A stretch of DNA of 64,000 nucleotides, taken from positions 1 to 64,000 of the forward strand of contig NZ_BCTR01000042.1 of the NCBI RefSeq assembly GCF_002091475.1, given 5' to 3'. The notes beneath the pieces were generated by a model. The model was not told the origin of the DNA. It did no database searches and saw only the letters and a list, made by a program, of their open reading frames with translations. The stretch's first letter is position 1, and each line of letters begins with the position of its first letter. Shown here in pieces: positions 1 to 8,174 of this stretch. Origin of the DNA: Sphingomonas azotifigens NBRC 15497. Lineage in GTDB: Bacteria > Pseudomonadota > Alphaproteobacteria > Sphingomonadales > Sphingomonadaceae. The translations under genes and the position numbers were made by a program.

Positions 1-21
1 TCCAAGGAGGAGGGGCTTAAG
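1..21. repeat. Truncated copy of intergenic repeat family A
   Basis: The window opens inside a purine-rich inverted repeat (AAGGAGGAGGGGCTTAAG). The same end sequence occurs at the edge of the family A elements around 51150-51262 and 52090-52243, so this is the end of a third copy cut by the window edge. It lies in the same orientation as the copy at 52090-52243. Confidence 0.6.
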
Positions 22-113
22 TTTTGTCCGCGACCGTCGGCCAATCTCCCGGCCCCAGAGGCCCGCAAGAACCACCCCGCCGTTCAATCGACGAACTTCT
101 GCGATGAGTCGCC

Positions 114-141
114 TTGAACTCGATCGCCGGCGCTCTATATC
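114..141 (+). promoter_or_regulatory. Sigma-70-like promoter for the small RNA at 148-252
   Basis: A -35 box TTGAAC (114-119) and a -10 box TATATC (136-141) are separated by 16 bases. Transcription would start near 148. No convincing + strand coding frame follows before the terminator at 220-251, so the unit looks like a short non-coding transcript. Confidence 0.55.
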
Positions 142-147
142 TTGTAG

Positions 148-252
148 GTACGGCTCGTGTCCCCCCTTTCGCGATGCCGTGCGACGCGCCTTCGGGCGTG
201 TCTCCTCCCTGAACCTTGGCCACCTCGTGGGTAACCACGAGGTGGTTTTTTA
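148..252 (+). ncRNA. Candidate alpha-r8/SuhB (MmgR)-type small RNA
   Basis: This is a roughly 105-nt unit with its own promoter and a strong intrinsic terminator. It has no sensible reading frame. An internal hairpin with a TTCG loop (about 183-201) sits between two C-rich single-stranded stretches, GTCCCCCCTTTC (about 159-170) and TCTCCTCCCT (201-210). The second resembles the anti-Shine-Dalgarno CUCCUCCC loops known from the alphaproteobacterial suhB/alpha-r8 family. Such RNAs are thought to bind the ribosome-binding sites of target mRNAs, often with Hfq. The transcript and terminator are read directly from sequence; family membership is inference. It could instead be a lineage-specific small RNA. 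Confidence 0.5.
220..251 (+). terminator. Strong intrinsic terminator
   Basis: A perfect 11-bp stem (CCACCTCGTGG / CCACGAGGTGG) with loop GTAA is followed by six T. It ends the small RNA transcript. It lies just beyond the stop of the convergent N-formylglutamate amidohydrolase gene and may work for both. Confidence 0.85.
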
Positions 253-260
253 TGTGCGGT

Positions 261-1106
261 TCATTCGGCGGCGAGCGCGCTGGGCAGTGCCTCGTCGGTG
301 ATCGCATCAATGATCGCGCGGAGCAGCGCGGTGATGGCGGGGGCGCCCGGCCCGGGCGCGTCCAGCGCAGCGTCCAGATAGAGCGAGCGATCGAATTCCA
401 GCTGCAGCGCATGCACGCCGCGGCGCGGATCGCCGTGCCGATCGAGGATATGGCCGCCGGCATAGGGCGTGTTGGCGGCGACGGCGATGCCGTGCAGCCG
501 CGCCACCGCCTCGACGCGCGCGCCGAACCGCGCCGCCGCCGATCGGCCGAAGCGGTCGCCGACCACCAGCCGGGGCGCGCTCTCCGGAGCGCCCAGCGGC
601 GGCATCGAATGGATGTCGAGCAGCACCGCCACGCCGAATCGCGCGCGCGCCGCTGCCAGCGCCTCGCCGAGCGCCAGATGGTAGGGACGGTGATCGGCAT
701 GGATGCGCGCGGCAATATCGTCGGCGGCGAAGCGTCCCCGCCACAGCTGGCCCAGCGTGCCCACCCGCCGCGGCACCAGCCCCAGGCCGCTGCGCACCTT
801 GGTGGACAAGGGGCGGCCGAGCAGATGCGCGCCGTCGTCGATCTGCGGATCGCGCTCATGCTCGGCGCGGTTGAGGTCGATCCAGGCGCGGGCGCGGGTG
901 GCGAGCAGCAGCGTCTCGTCCCGCCGGGCGTCCCGTGCCAGCATGTCGACATGGCGATCCTCGAGCGCCCGCAGCGCCTGGGGCGGTACCCGCAACGCCT
1001 CTACAAGCGCGTCAGGATAGTCGCGGCCGCCATGCGGCGCGGAAAGCACCACGGGGCTTGCCGGTGGCACCGGGCCGTGGCGTTCGAAGCTGGCGGTGCG
1101 AGTCAC
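261..1106 (-). CDS. N-formylglutamate amidohydrolase family protein
   Basis: This 281-residue protein hydrolyses N-formyl amino acids such as N-formyl-L-glutamate, giving formate and the free amino acid, in a late step of histidine breakdown or in formyl-peptide turnover. The family's zinc-site region is visible as SAPHGGRDYP near the N-terminus, followed by LEDRHVDMLA and WIDLNRAEHERDP. It starts at a GTG codon. No hut genes are nearby. Its divergent neighbour is cpdR, a pairing commonly seen in alphaproteobacteria, so it is probably the stand-alone FGase paralogue rather than part of a hut operon. The exact substrate is not determined by sequence. Confidence 0.85.
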   Translation of the reverse strand: MTRTASFERHGPVPPASPVVLSAPHGGRDYPDALVEALRVPPQALRALEDRHVDMLARDARRDETLLLATRARAWIDLNRAEHERDPQIDDGAHLLGRPLSTKVRSGLGLVPRRVGTLGQLWRGRFAADDIAARIHADHRPYHLALGEALAAARARFGVAVLLDIHSMPPLGAPESAPRLVVGDRFGRSAAARFGARVEAVARLHGIAVAANTPYAGGHILDRHGDPRRGVHALQLEFDRSLYLDAALDAPGPGAPAITALLRAIIDAITDEALPSALAAE

Positions 1107-1222
1107 GGGCCAAATCTAGGCGTGGTCGGGCAGGGGGGCAATTCGCGGCGCGGTCTCGCGCTGGAAAATCTTAAGGGCTTGGCTCATAAGGGGCATGGCG
1201 GTTGATACCGAGTGGGGTGAAG

Positions 1223-1597
1223 ATGATCCGGATTCTGCTGGCCGAGGACGACCGCGTGATGCGCGAATACCTCACCAGGGCGCTCGAACGCTCGGGCTAT
1301 GCCGTCAGCGCTGTCGACCGCGGCACCGCGGCGGTGCCGCTGCTCGAGACCGAGCGATTCGACCTGCTGCTCACCGATATCGTGATGCCCGAGATGGACG
1401 GGATCGAGCTCGCCCAGCGCGCGGCGGAGATCGCGCCGGAGATGCGGGTGATGTTCATCACCGGCTTCGCCGCAGTGACCCTGCGTGCCGGCAAGCAGGT
1501 CCCGCAGGCGCGCGTGCTTTCCAAGCCGTTCCACCTGCGCGACCTGGTGCTGGAGGTCGACCGGATGTTCGAATCGGAGAATGTGGGACAAAATTGA
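1223..1597 (+). CDS. cpdR: Single-domain response regulator CpdR
   Basis: A 124-residue receiver with no output domain. D9/D10 form the acidic pocket, D52 (in LLLTDIVMPEMDG) is the phosphoacceptor, T80 is the switch residue and K101 (in VLSKP) is the conserved lysine. The MFITGFAAV and AEDD stretches are typical of CpdR. In Caulobacter, unphosphorylated CpdR primes the ClpXP protease for cell-cycle substrates and is controlled by the CckA-ChpT phosphorelay. I chose the ATG at 1223, which begins the family-typical MIRILLAEDD; the in-frame TTG at 1202 would add a seven-residue tail without family support. It is divergent from the amidohydrolase gene. Confidence 0.93.
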   Translation: MIRILLAEDDRVMREYLTRALERSGYAVSAVDRGTAAVPLLETERFDLLLTDIVMPEMDGIELAQRAAEIAPEMRVMFITGFAAVTLRAGKQVPQARVLSKPFHLRDLVLEVDRMFESENVGQN

Positions 1598-1652
1598 AAT
1601 TGGCGCTTGCGCGGGGGGCGGACCCTCGCTAAAGGCGCGCTTCCCGAGTTTC

Positions 1653-1727
1653 GGGCGCGTAGCTCAGTGGTAGAGCACTGTGTTGACATCGCAGGGGTCG
1701 CAAGTTCAATCCTTGCCGCGCCCACCA
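1653..1727 (+). tRNA. tRNA-Val (anticodon GAC)
   Basis: This folds as a full cloverleaf. The acceptor stem GGGCGCG (1653-1659) pairs with CGCGCCC (1717-1723). The D-arm is GCTC/GAGC, the anticodon stem is CTGTG/CGCAG with loop TTGACAT (anticodon GAC), and the T-arm is GCAAG/CTTGC with loop TTCAATC. The discriminator A and CCA are encoded. The T-loop carries A where many tRNAs have G. Confidence 0.95.
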
Positions 1728-1735
1728 TCAAAGAG

Positions 1736-1768
1736 GCCCGCCAACGCACCGCGTCGGCGGGCTTTTTT
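1736..1768 (+). terminator. Intrinsic terminator after tRNA-Val
   Basis: The stem GCCCGCC (1736-1742) pairs with GGCGGGC (1756-1762) and is followed by six T. It lies nine bases after the tRNA CCA end. The 265 bases from here to the next gene show no gene or clear signal. Confidence 0.88.
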
Positions 1769-2033
1769 GTTGCTCAGCGCGTAACTTCACAGCAGCGCGT
1801 GCGATGGGATCGGCAAGGGCTGGGCCCGTTCCCGCATCTGGAGCGAAGGGTTCCACCGCGGAAAAATTTGTGCAGGGCCGGTGTGGGTCGTGGCGATCGG
1901 CATCGTCTTACCCATGGTTATCTACGTCGCAAGATAGTCCGGCCGGTCGCTAACCGCTTTTGGAGCATATGGGGCGCTCCTTAGTGGTAAAGTCGAAGAA
2001 CGGCAGGCAGAAGAGCGGCACGATATCGCAACG

Positions 2034-3209
2034 ATGACAGGGGATCTGCGAGTGTCGCCAAAGTCCAACAACGGACGCATTCGCGTTCTCACCTTCCTGC
2101 ACAGCTTTGCGCCGGGCGGCGTCGAGCGCGTTGCCTTGCGGCTTGTCCGGCATTGGCGCGCGATGGGCGTGGATGCGCCGCTTTTCCTGGGCCGCGACGA
2201 TGGCGCGATGCGCGACGAGTTTGCCGACATCGCCTATGCGATGCCGCGCCAGCCGCGCCGCAGCCAGGCCGGCTGGGAAACTTTGTGGATGATCCTCACG
2301 CTGCCCGGCATGATCCGCCGGCAGCGCCCCGACGTCCTGTTCGTCGCGGGCTCGACCTACACGATCGTCGCGGTGGCGATGACGCTGCTGCTCGGGCGTC
2401 GCTGTCCGCCGATCGTCGTCAAGGTCAGCAACGATCTGGCGCGGTGCGATCTGAACCCGGTCGCGCGGTTCTTCTGGCGGCTGTGGCTGCGCATCCAGGC
2501 GCGCTGTGCGCGGCGCTGGGTGGTGATGGACGAATCGATGCTGCCCGAGCTGCCGCCGGTGATGGCGCGCCGCAGCGAGGTGGTGCACGACCCGGCGATC
2601 GACGCGACCCAGCTGCTGCCCGTCCGGGCCGAGCGCGGCGCGGGGCCGCGGCGCTTCGTTGCGATCGGGCGGCTGGTCGGCCAGAAGCATTTCGCGCTGA
2701 TGCTGCGCGCCTTCGCCCAGGCAGTGCAGCCGGGCGAGACGTTGACCATCTTCGGCGACGGCCCTGAACGCGCCGCGCTCGAGGCGCTCGCCCGGTCGCT
2801 CGGGATTGGCGACCGGGTGTGGTTCGCAGGGCATGTCGCCGACGCGCCGGCGCAACTTCCCGGCTATGACGTGCTGCTGCTGTCGTCGCGCTACGAAGGC
2901 GTTCCCGCGGTGGTGATCGAGGCGCTGGCGGCGGGCCTTGCGGTGGTGGCGACCGATTGCGGCGCGGGGCTGCGCAGCCTGCTCGGCCAAGGGCGGTTCG
3001 GTGCGATCGTGCCGCAGGATGCCGCGCTGCTGGCGGCGGCGATCCGCACCGCGCCGTGCGCCGCGCCGGAGCGGGAAGCGCTGCTCGCGTCGCTGCGGCG
3101 CTTCACGATCGAGCGCTCGGCACAGGACTATCTCGCGCTGTTCGTCGAAGCGGCGGCGGCGCGCACTCCGGGCCAGCCGGTCCGATTGGAGCAAGAGGCC
3201 CACGCATGA
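2034..3209 (+). CDS. Glycosyltransferase, GT4-like (GT-B fold)
   Basis: A 391-residue GT-B enzyme that would move a sugar from an activated nucleotide sugar to an acceptor in cell-surface glycan synthesis. The N-terminal acceptor domain begins with LTFLHSFAPGGVERVALRL, the glycine-rich loop typical of GT4. The donor domain carries the E-x7-E signature in YEGVPAVVIEALAAG (about residue 290). There is no signal peptide or membrane segment, so it should act at the cytoplasmic face. Its stop overlaps the start of the membrane protein that follows, so the two are translationally coupled and probably act together. Donor and acceptor cannot be told from sequence. Confidence 0.85.
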   Translation: MTGDLRVSPKSNNGRIRVLTFLHSFAPGGVERVALRLVRHWRAMGVDAPLFLGRDDGAMRDEFADIAYAMPRQPRRSQAGWETLWMILTLPGMIRRQRPDVLFVAGSTYTIVAVAMTLLLGRRCPPIVVKVSNDLARCDLNPVARFFWRLWLRIQARCARRWVVMDESMLPELPPVMARRSEVVHDPAIDATQLLPVRAERGAGPRRFVAIGRLVGQKHFALMLRAFAQAVQPGETLTIFGDGPERAALEALARSLGIGDRVWFAGHVADAPAQLPGYDVLLLSSRYEGVPAVVIEALAAGLAVVATDCGAGLRSLLGQGRFGAIVPQDAALLAAAIRTAPCAAPEREALLASLRRFTIERSAQDYLALFVEAAAARTPGQPVRLEQEAHA

Positions 3210-4120
3210 TGTCTCTCGTACGGGCGGCGCGCACTGGCTATGCGTCGCTTTCCGCTACCACCCGCGAGCGGGTGCTCGCCGTCGTCGGGCTCGCCTTTTC
3301 GGCGGTGATCCTGGTGGCGGTGTTCTGGCAGCTCGACGGCCTCGACTTCACCGTGCTGACCCAGACGCCGACCAACCCGCTGTTCTGGCTGTGCTTCGCC
3401 GTCACCTATGCGCTGGCACCGTTCATGGACTGGCTGATCCTGCGGCGCATCTGGGGCGTGGGTGCCGCTGCCTTCCCGGCGCTGCTGCGCAAGCAGGCGG
3501 CCAACGAAGTGGTGCTCGGCTATTCAGGCGATGCGCAGCTCTATGTCTGGGCGCGGCGGACGCTGGGCGCGGGCGGGCGACCGTTCGAGACGCTGCGCGA
3601 CGTGGCGGTCACCTCGGCGCTGGCCGGCAACCTCGTCACGCTGGCGATGCTGGTACTGCACGCGCCGATCGTCCACGGCCTTGCCAAGGGCACGTTGTTC
3701 ACCACGCTGCTGATCTCGACGGCGACGATCGTGCTGTCGTCGCTGGCGATCTTCTTCTTCCGTCGCATGGTCTTTGCGCTGCCGCCGCGCCAGTTGATGG
3801 TGACGATCGGCATCCACATCGCCCGCATCCTGCTGAGCCTCGGGCTGACCGCTTTGCTGTGGAAGCTGCTGCTGCCCGCGGTGCCCACCGCCGCGCTGTT
3901 CCTGGTCGGCACGCTGCGGATGATGCTGTCGCGGCTGCCGTTCGTGCCCGCCCGCGAGGCATTGCTCGCGCCGCTGATCGTCGCGCTGCTCGGCGACGCG
4001 GCAGGGCTGGCCGGCGCGGTGCTGTTCGTCGCGACGCTGATGCTGGCCGCGCATGTCGTGGTCGGCGGTGCCTCCGCGCTGGCCGACATGATCGCGCGTC
4101 CGAAGCCGCGCCTGGCCTGA
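3206..4120 (+). CDS. Polytopic inner-membrane protein of unknown function
   Basis: A 304-residue protein with about seven to eight hydrophobic helices, for example VLAVVGLAFSAVILVAVFW near residue 30 and MVTIGIHIARILLSLGLTAL in the second half. The start ATG overlaps the stop of the upstream glycosyltransferase (ATGA), which makes 3206 the likely start. The arrangement of helices and charged loops is vaguely like flippase or LPG-synthase transmembrane regions, but I recognise no diagnostic motif. The operon suggests a role in export or handling of the glycan made by the partner enzyme; this is inference only. Confidence 0.7.
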   Translation: MMSLVRAARTGYASLSATTRERVLAVVGLAFSAVILVAVFWQLDGLDFTVLTQTPTNPLFWLCFAVTYALAPFMDWLILRRIWGVGAAAFPALLRKQAANEVVLGYSGDAQLYVWARRTLGAGGRPFETLRDVAVTSALAGNLVTLAMLVLHAPIVHGLAKGTLFTTLLISTATIVLSSLAIFFFRRMVFALPPRQLMVTIGIHIARILLSLGLTALLWKLLLPAVPTAALFLVGTLRMMLSRLPFVPAREALLAPLIVALLGDAAGLAGAVLFVATLMLAAHVVVGGASALADMIARPKPRLA

Positions 4121-4198
4121 GAGTCTGTCCCGCGAAAATAATGCTGGCGCCCGCGCCGCGCATTGACGATGCGGGGATCTGCAGATTTGGGGACGGGA

Positions 4199-5419
4199 AT
4201 GGGCAAGACGATCCTGGTGCTCGGCGCGTTGCTGGCAGGCGTGGCGCTGGGCTTTTCCGCGCGCTGGCCGGCAGGCGCCTTTCTCGTGCCGTGGATCGAC
4301 GCCCTGTCGCCGATCGGTGCCTTCTGGATTCGCGCACTGACCATGACGCTGGTGCCGCTGGTGTTCGCACTGGTGGTGAGCGGGATCGTCAACGCGGTGC
4401 GGCACGGCCAGGGCGGGCGGGTGCTGGCGACCAGCTTTGCCGTCTTCCTGCCGATGCTGGTGCTGGCGGCGCTGCTGGCCTGGGCGTCGCTGGAGATCGT
4501 GCTCTGGCTGTTCCCGCTCGGGCCCGAGCCGCTGGCCGGACTGCTGCCCGCCGGTCCGCCGGCGGTGCCGCATGTGCCGACCGCGTCGGAACAGATCCTC
4601 GCCGTGCTGCCCGAAAACCCGATCGCCGCCGCAGCCAATGGCGAGATGCTGCCGCTGGTGGTGTTCGCGGTGCTGCTGGGCGTGGCGATCGCGCGCACCG
4701 GCGCCAACGGCCTTGCCGCGGTCTTCGACGAGCTGGCGCGGGCGATGACGCGGATCGTCGACTGGATCCTGCTCGCGGCGCCGATCGGCATCTTCGTGCT
4801 GGCGCTTGGGGCAGGACGGGCGGCAGGGGCCAGCGTCGCCGGCGTGCTGGCCCGCGACGTGGCGGCGGAGATCCTGTTCTGCCTCGCCGCGATCGGGATG
4901 TGCTACCTGCTGGTGCTCGGCCTGCGCGCGATGCCGCTCGGTCGGTTCGCACGCGGGATCGTCCCCGCCCAGGCAACGGCGGCGGGCACCTGCTCGTCGA
5001 TGGCGACTGCGCCGGTCTCGATGGACGTCGCGCTGAACGGCCTGCAGCTGCCGCAGGAAGTTGCCGGCACCACGCTGCCTCTCGCCATCTCGACGTTCCG
5101 GCTCGCGACGACCGGGGTGACGGTGATCGAGGTGTTTCTGGCGGCGCATGCGGCGGGCGTCCACGCCTCGCCGGTGCAATGGGTGCTCGCAGGCCTGTCG
5201 GCGGTCATCGCCGGCATCGCGACGCCGGGGCTGCCCGGAGCGGCGATCCTCTATGCCTGCGATGCGCCGGGCATGCAGATCCTCGGCGCACCGCTGGCGA
5301 TGATCCCGCTCTATATCGCGATCTCGGCGATTCCGGACATGTTCATCACCAGCGCCAGCGTCACCGGCCAGTTGACCGCGACGACGCTGGTCGCGCGGCT
5401 GGTCAGGCGAGGGCGCTGA
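4199..5419 (+). CDS. Dicarboxylate/amino acid:cation symporter (DAACS family)
   Basis: A 406-residue inner-membrane secondary transporter of the DctA/GltP type, taking up C4-dicarboxylates or acidic amino acids with H+ or Na+. It shows helices throughout, an ALTMTLVPLVFALVVSGI segment, a serine-rich re-entrant region (AAGTCSSMATAPVSMDVALNGL) and the late GATPGLPGAAILYA-like stretch that forms the substrate site. It starts at ATG 4199 after a GGGG-rich Shine-Dalgarno; an earlier in-frame TTG at 4163 lacks one. Its 3' end overlaps the convergent phzF-like gene by 17 bases. The specificity is not clear. Confidence 0.85.
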   Translation: MGKTILVLGALLAGVALGFSARWPAGAFLVPWIDALSPIGAFWIRALTMTLVPLVFALVVSGIVNAVRHGQGGRVLATSFAVFLPMLVLAALLAWASLEIVLWLFPLGPEPLAGLLPAGPPAVPHVPTASEQILAVLPENPIAAAANGEMLPLVVFAVLLGVAIARTGANGLAAVFDELARAMTRIVDWILLAAPIGIFVLALGAGRAAGASVAGVLARDVAAEILFCLAAIGMCYLLVLGLRAMPLGRFARGIVPAQATAAGTCSSMATAPVSMDVALNGLQLPQEVAGTTLPLAISTFRLATTGVTVIEVFLAAHAAGVHASPVQWVLAGLSAVIAGIATPGLPGAAILYACDAPGMQILGAPLAMIPLYIAISAIPDMFITSASVTGQLTATTLVARLVRRGR

Positions 5420-6260
5420 GCCCGGGTAGCGTGCCCTCGGCGATCGTCATGCTGCGGCCGCCGATCCAGGCCTGGCCGTCGGCGGCATAGTCGACGAAGA
5501 TGCGCCCGCGCCGGCCAAGCCGGGTACCCTGCGCAGCGACATAGCCGCCGGTGACGCGGCCGCTCTCCCGCAGCCACTGCGCCGCCGAGGCGTTGAAGCT
5601 GCCTGTCACGGGATCCTCGATCACCGCACCGAACGCACCGGTGAAGATCGTCCGGATCTCCCAGGCGACCGCGCTGCCGGCCGGATGCGCGCCGATCAGC
5701 CCGACCTCCAGCCGGTCGTCCCAGTGCCGCACCGGCTCCACCGCCAGCACCGCATCGGCCGAGTCGAGCAGTACGGCGATCCAGCCGGGGCCGTTGTCGG
5801 CCCAGGCGGCATCGACGATGGCCGCGGGATCGATCCGCAGCGCCTGGGCGAGCATCGCACGCGTCTCCGCATCCACCGGGCCGCTCCGCAGCAAGGGCGG
5901 GGCCGCGAAGGCGAGCCGATCCGCGTCGCGGCGGATCGGGATCAGCCCGGCGCCGCATTGCTGGACGATCCGGTCCGCCGCGGCAGGCGCGCCCCCCGCC
6001 GCCAGCCAGGCATGGGCCGCGCCGAGCGTCGGGTGGCCGGCAAAGGGAAGCTCCCGGTCGAGCGTGAAGATGCGGGCATGATAGTCCGCGCCGGGCGCGC
6101 TCGGCGGCAGCAGGAACACCGTCTCGCTCAGATTGAACCAGCGGGTGATCGCCTGCATCGTCGCGGTGTCGAGATCGCCACCGCCGTGCACGACGGCGAG
6201 CGGATTGCCGGTGAACGGGCCGTCGTGGAACACGTCGACCAGCGAGAAAGGCGTCGTCAT
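5403..6260 (-). CDS. PhzF family isomerase-like protein
   Basis: A 285-residue protein of the PhzF/diaminopimelate-epimerase fold. It begins LVDVFHDGPFTGNPLAVV, the hallmark N-terminus. The catalytic acid of the family is at E46 (FNLSETVFL), and the second half repeats the fold with DPVTGSFNASAAQWL. Enzymes of this family isomerise small hydroxy or amino acids; PhzF itself acts in phenazine synthesis, but no other phenazine genes are present, so this is a PhzF-like protein of unknown substrate. The neighbouring SDR gene lies upstream on the same strand with a 71-base gap, so co-transcription is likely. Confidence 0.85.
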   Translation of the reverse strand: MTTPFSLVDVFHDGPFTGNPLAVVHGGGDLDTATMQAITRWFNLSETVFLLPPSAPGADYHARIFTLDRELPFAGHPTLGAAHAWLAAGGAPAAADRIVQQCGAGLIPIRRDADRLAFAAPPLLRSGPVDAETRAMLAQALRIDPAAIVDAAWADNGPGWIAVLLDSADAVLAVEPVRHWDDRLEVGLIGAHPAGSAVAWEIRTIFTGAFGAVIEDPVTGSFNASAAQWLRESGRVTGGYVAAQGTRLGRRGRIFVDYAADGQAWIGGRSMTIAEGTLPGLSALA

Positions 6261-6331
6261 CGGGTGCGTCTCCCCTGCCGCGGGTGCGGCGCGGGGCAGG
6301 GGATCGCCGATCCCGGCGAGCATGGCAAGCC

Positions 6332-7111
6332 TCAGCCGGGCGCCGCCGCCGATCCCGCGAGCAGTCCGCCATCGACCTGCAGTTCGGTGCCGGTGATATA
6401 GGCGGCCTCGTCCGAGGCAAGCATCGCGGCGATCGCCGCGACCTCCTCCGGCAGCCCGAAGCGGCGGAGCGGCGTGTCGGCGACCAGCGCCGCCATGCGT
6501 GCTTCCCGGTCCGGTCCATCGCCCAGCATCGGCTCCCACATCGGCGTGAGGATCGCTGCCGGATGGATGCTGTTGCAGCGGATCTTCCACCCCTGCTGCG
6601 CGCAGTAGAGCGCTACCGTCTTGCTGTGGTTGCGGATTGCCGCCTTGGACGACGCATAGGCGGCCGCGCCGGGAATGCCGACCATGCCCGAACGCGAGGA
6701 CATGTTGATGATCGAGCCGGCGCCCGCCGCCTTCATCGCGCCGATCGCATAGCGGCAGCCGAGGAACGTGCCGTCCAGGTTGATGCGGTGGACGGCGCGC
6801 CAGTCCTCGAGCGTGGCGTGTTCGGGGTCGTGCGACACCATGCCGCTTTCGAACCCGGTGACGCCGGCATTGTTGACGACGACGTCTGCAGTGGGGATGC
6901 GGGTGGCGAGGCGGATCCAATCCGCTTCGACCGCCACGTCGAGCCGTTCGAACCGGCAGCCGAGCGCGGCGGCAGCAGCGGCGCCCGCCTCGGCATCCAC
7001 ATCGGTGAGCACGACGATGGCGCCCTCTTGGACGAAGCGCGCTGCGATGGCGCGGCCGATGCCGCGGGCTGCGCCGGTGACGACGCAGATCTTGTTGTTC
7101 AGACGTTGCAT
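6332..7111 (-). CDS. SDR family oxidoreductase
   Basis: A 259-residue classical short-chain dehydrogenase/reductase. The nucleotide-binding motif TGAARGIG is at 12-19, NNAG at 80-83, and the active site is S139, Y152 and K156 (YASSK). An acidic residue after the second strand (TDVDAE) suggests NAD rather than NADP as cofactor. The C-terminal GTELQVDGG is typical. It is a soluble cytoplasmic enzyme oxidising or reducing a secondary alcohol. It lies about 1 kb from the arabinose locus and could be a sugar or hydroxysteroid dehydrogenase, but nothing in the sequence fixes the substrate. Confidence 0.87.
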   Translation of the reverse strand: MQRLNNKICVVTGAARGIGRAIAARFVQEGAIVVLTDVDAEAGAAAAAALGCRFERLDVAVEADWIRLATRIPTADVVVNNAGVTGFESGMVSHDPEHATLEDWRAVHRINLDGTFLGCRYAIGAMKAAGAGSIINMSSRSGMVGIPGAAAYASSKAAIRNHSKTVALYCAQQGWKIRCNSIHPAAILTPMWEPMLGDGPDREARMAALVADTPLRRFGLPEEVAAIAAMLASDEAAYITGTELQVDGGLLAGSAAAPG

Positions 7112-7254
7112 GTTGATCTCGAAACCAGAGTCCGGGGGCGCTGGAATTGCTCCGCTCGCGCTACGGGTGCCGCTTCAGCGGGGACGCTGGACCATGTCGA
7201 GACCTCCTGAGTGCCGCCCCTGGCTAAGCGAGGCGAGACCGGAAGGCAACGGGG

Positions 7255-7803
7255 TCATGCCGAGCGGAGCAGCTTCTCCATGCGCACCAGCGGCACGCGG
7301 ACCCCGGCGATCGGCGCGGAGAGCACGGGCTCGATCTGGCGGTAGCCGCAGGCTTCGTACAGCGGCACGCCGGCCATGGTCGCCATCATCTCGGCGCGGG
7401 CAAAACCGGCATCGCGGGCCGCCTCTTCGCACAGGCCGAGCACGCGGCGGCCGATGCCGCGGCGAATGAAAGCGGGATCGGTGTACATCGCCCGGATCTT
7501 GGCCGCATCCCGGGCGGGATCGAGGCGCTGGGGTTCGCGCGCGACGATGCTGGCGTCTCCGCCATAGAGGGTCGCGCGAAACGACCAGCCGCCGCAGCCG
7601 GCGATCGTCCCTGTCGCATCCTCGACGAGGAAATAGGTCTGGTCGGCGATCAGCTGGGTATCGAGGCCCATCACCTGGTGGCTGGCGGCGACCTGCGCAG
7701 GGGTGAGGAAGCCGTGCTGGAGCTGCGCGATCGCGCGGCCCATCACCGCCCGCAGCGCGTCCAGATCCTCTGGCTGGGCGAGGCGGTGGGTGAGCGGGGA
7801 CAT
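7255..7803 (-). CDS. GNAT family N-acetyltransferase
   Basis: A 182-residue GNAT protein. The acetyl-CoA pyrophosphate loop is visible as RRGIGRRVL after the TDPAFI strand, and the C-terminal YEACGYRQIE matches the conserved end of the fold (VPLYEACGYR). I place the start at ATG 7803 because a GGAG Shine-Dalgarno stands at the right distance upstream; an earlier ATG at 7824 has none. It transfers an acetyl group to an unknown amine. It is followed on the opposite side by REP-type repeats rather than an operon partner. Confidence 0.85.
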   Translation of the reverse strand: MSPLTHRLAQPEDLDALRAVMGRAIAQLQHGFLTPAQVAASHQVMGLDTQLIADQTYFLVEDATGTIAGCGGWSFRATLYGGDASIVAREPQRLDPARDAAKIRAMYTDPAFIRRGIGRRVLGLCEEAARDAGFARAEMMATMAGVPLYEACGYRQIEPVLSAPIAGVRVPLVRMEKLLRSA

Positions 7804-7832
7804 GCGGAGAACTCCAGTCGGCATCGCTAAAA

Positions 7833-7937
7833 GTCGTCGTCATGCCCGCGAAGTCGGGAATCCATTTGCCTGTGCGCGGGGGAAAGAAGCCTCGGCATCA
7901 GCGCCAATGGATCCCCGCCTTCGCGGGGATGACGACG
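7833..7937. repeat. REP-type palindromic element (copy 1)
   Basis: A bipartite palindrome whose outer arms read CGTCATGCCCGCGAAG and CTTCGCGGGGATGACG, with ATCCATT and CAATGGAT near the middle. The same element recurs at about 8021-8119, 32055-32158, 47853-47958 and, shortened, 62208-62262. It lies between the GNAT gene and the MITE-like element at 7957-8162. Confidence 0.75.
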
Positions 7938-7956
7938 TATTTTTCGCCCGCCATAT

Positions 7957-8162
7957 CCTCCCCCCTGGCGGGGCAGGGCAATCGCATTTGGAACCTCGCG
8001 ACGACGGCACGTCCAAAACAATCGTCATCCCGGCGGAAGCCGGGATCCATTCGCGCTGAAATGGCGGTTCTTTCCCCCCGCGTCGAGGGCAATGGATCCC
8101 GGCTTTCGCCGGGATGACGGAGCAAATTTGCCAAATGCGATAGCCCTGCCTGGCGGGGGAGG
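7957..8162. mobile_element. MITE-like element: long terminal inverted repeats around a REP palindrome
   Basis: Imperfect terminal inverted repeats of about 32-35 bases (7957-7991 and 8131-8162; core GGGCAATCGCATTTGG against CCAAATGCGATAGCCC) enclose a REP-type palindrome at about 8021-8119. The whole is about 206 bp with no coding capacity. This nested arrangement is that of a non-autonomous mobile element or of a REP captured in one. No target-site duplication is obvious. Confidence 0.5.
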
Positions 8163-8174
8163 ATCGTGGAGGCC

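Noticed and set aside
3524..5179. A 551-codon open frame on the minus strand over the membrane protein and the symporter genes.
   Set aside because: The translation is a monotonous Arg/Gln/His-rich string with no fold or motif. It is the usual antisense open frame of GC-rich genes, whose plus strand has clear family motifs.
5403..6920. A 505-codon frame joining the PhzF-like gene to an upstream segment, read as a fusion.
   Set aside because: The upstream part is antisense-like and in another frame from the SDR gene that has full catalytic motifs. The PhzF protein begins well at 6260.
7804..8174. A CRISPR array, because of the repeated palindromic units.
   Set aside because: The units are not evenly spaced with unique spacers, they lie in opposite orientations, and the same unit occurs as single copies elsewhere.
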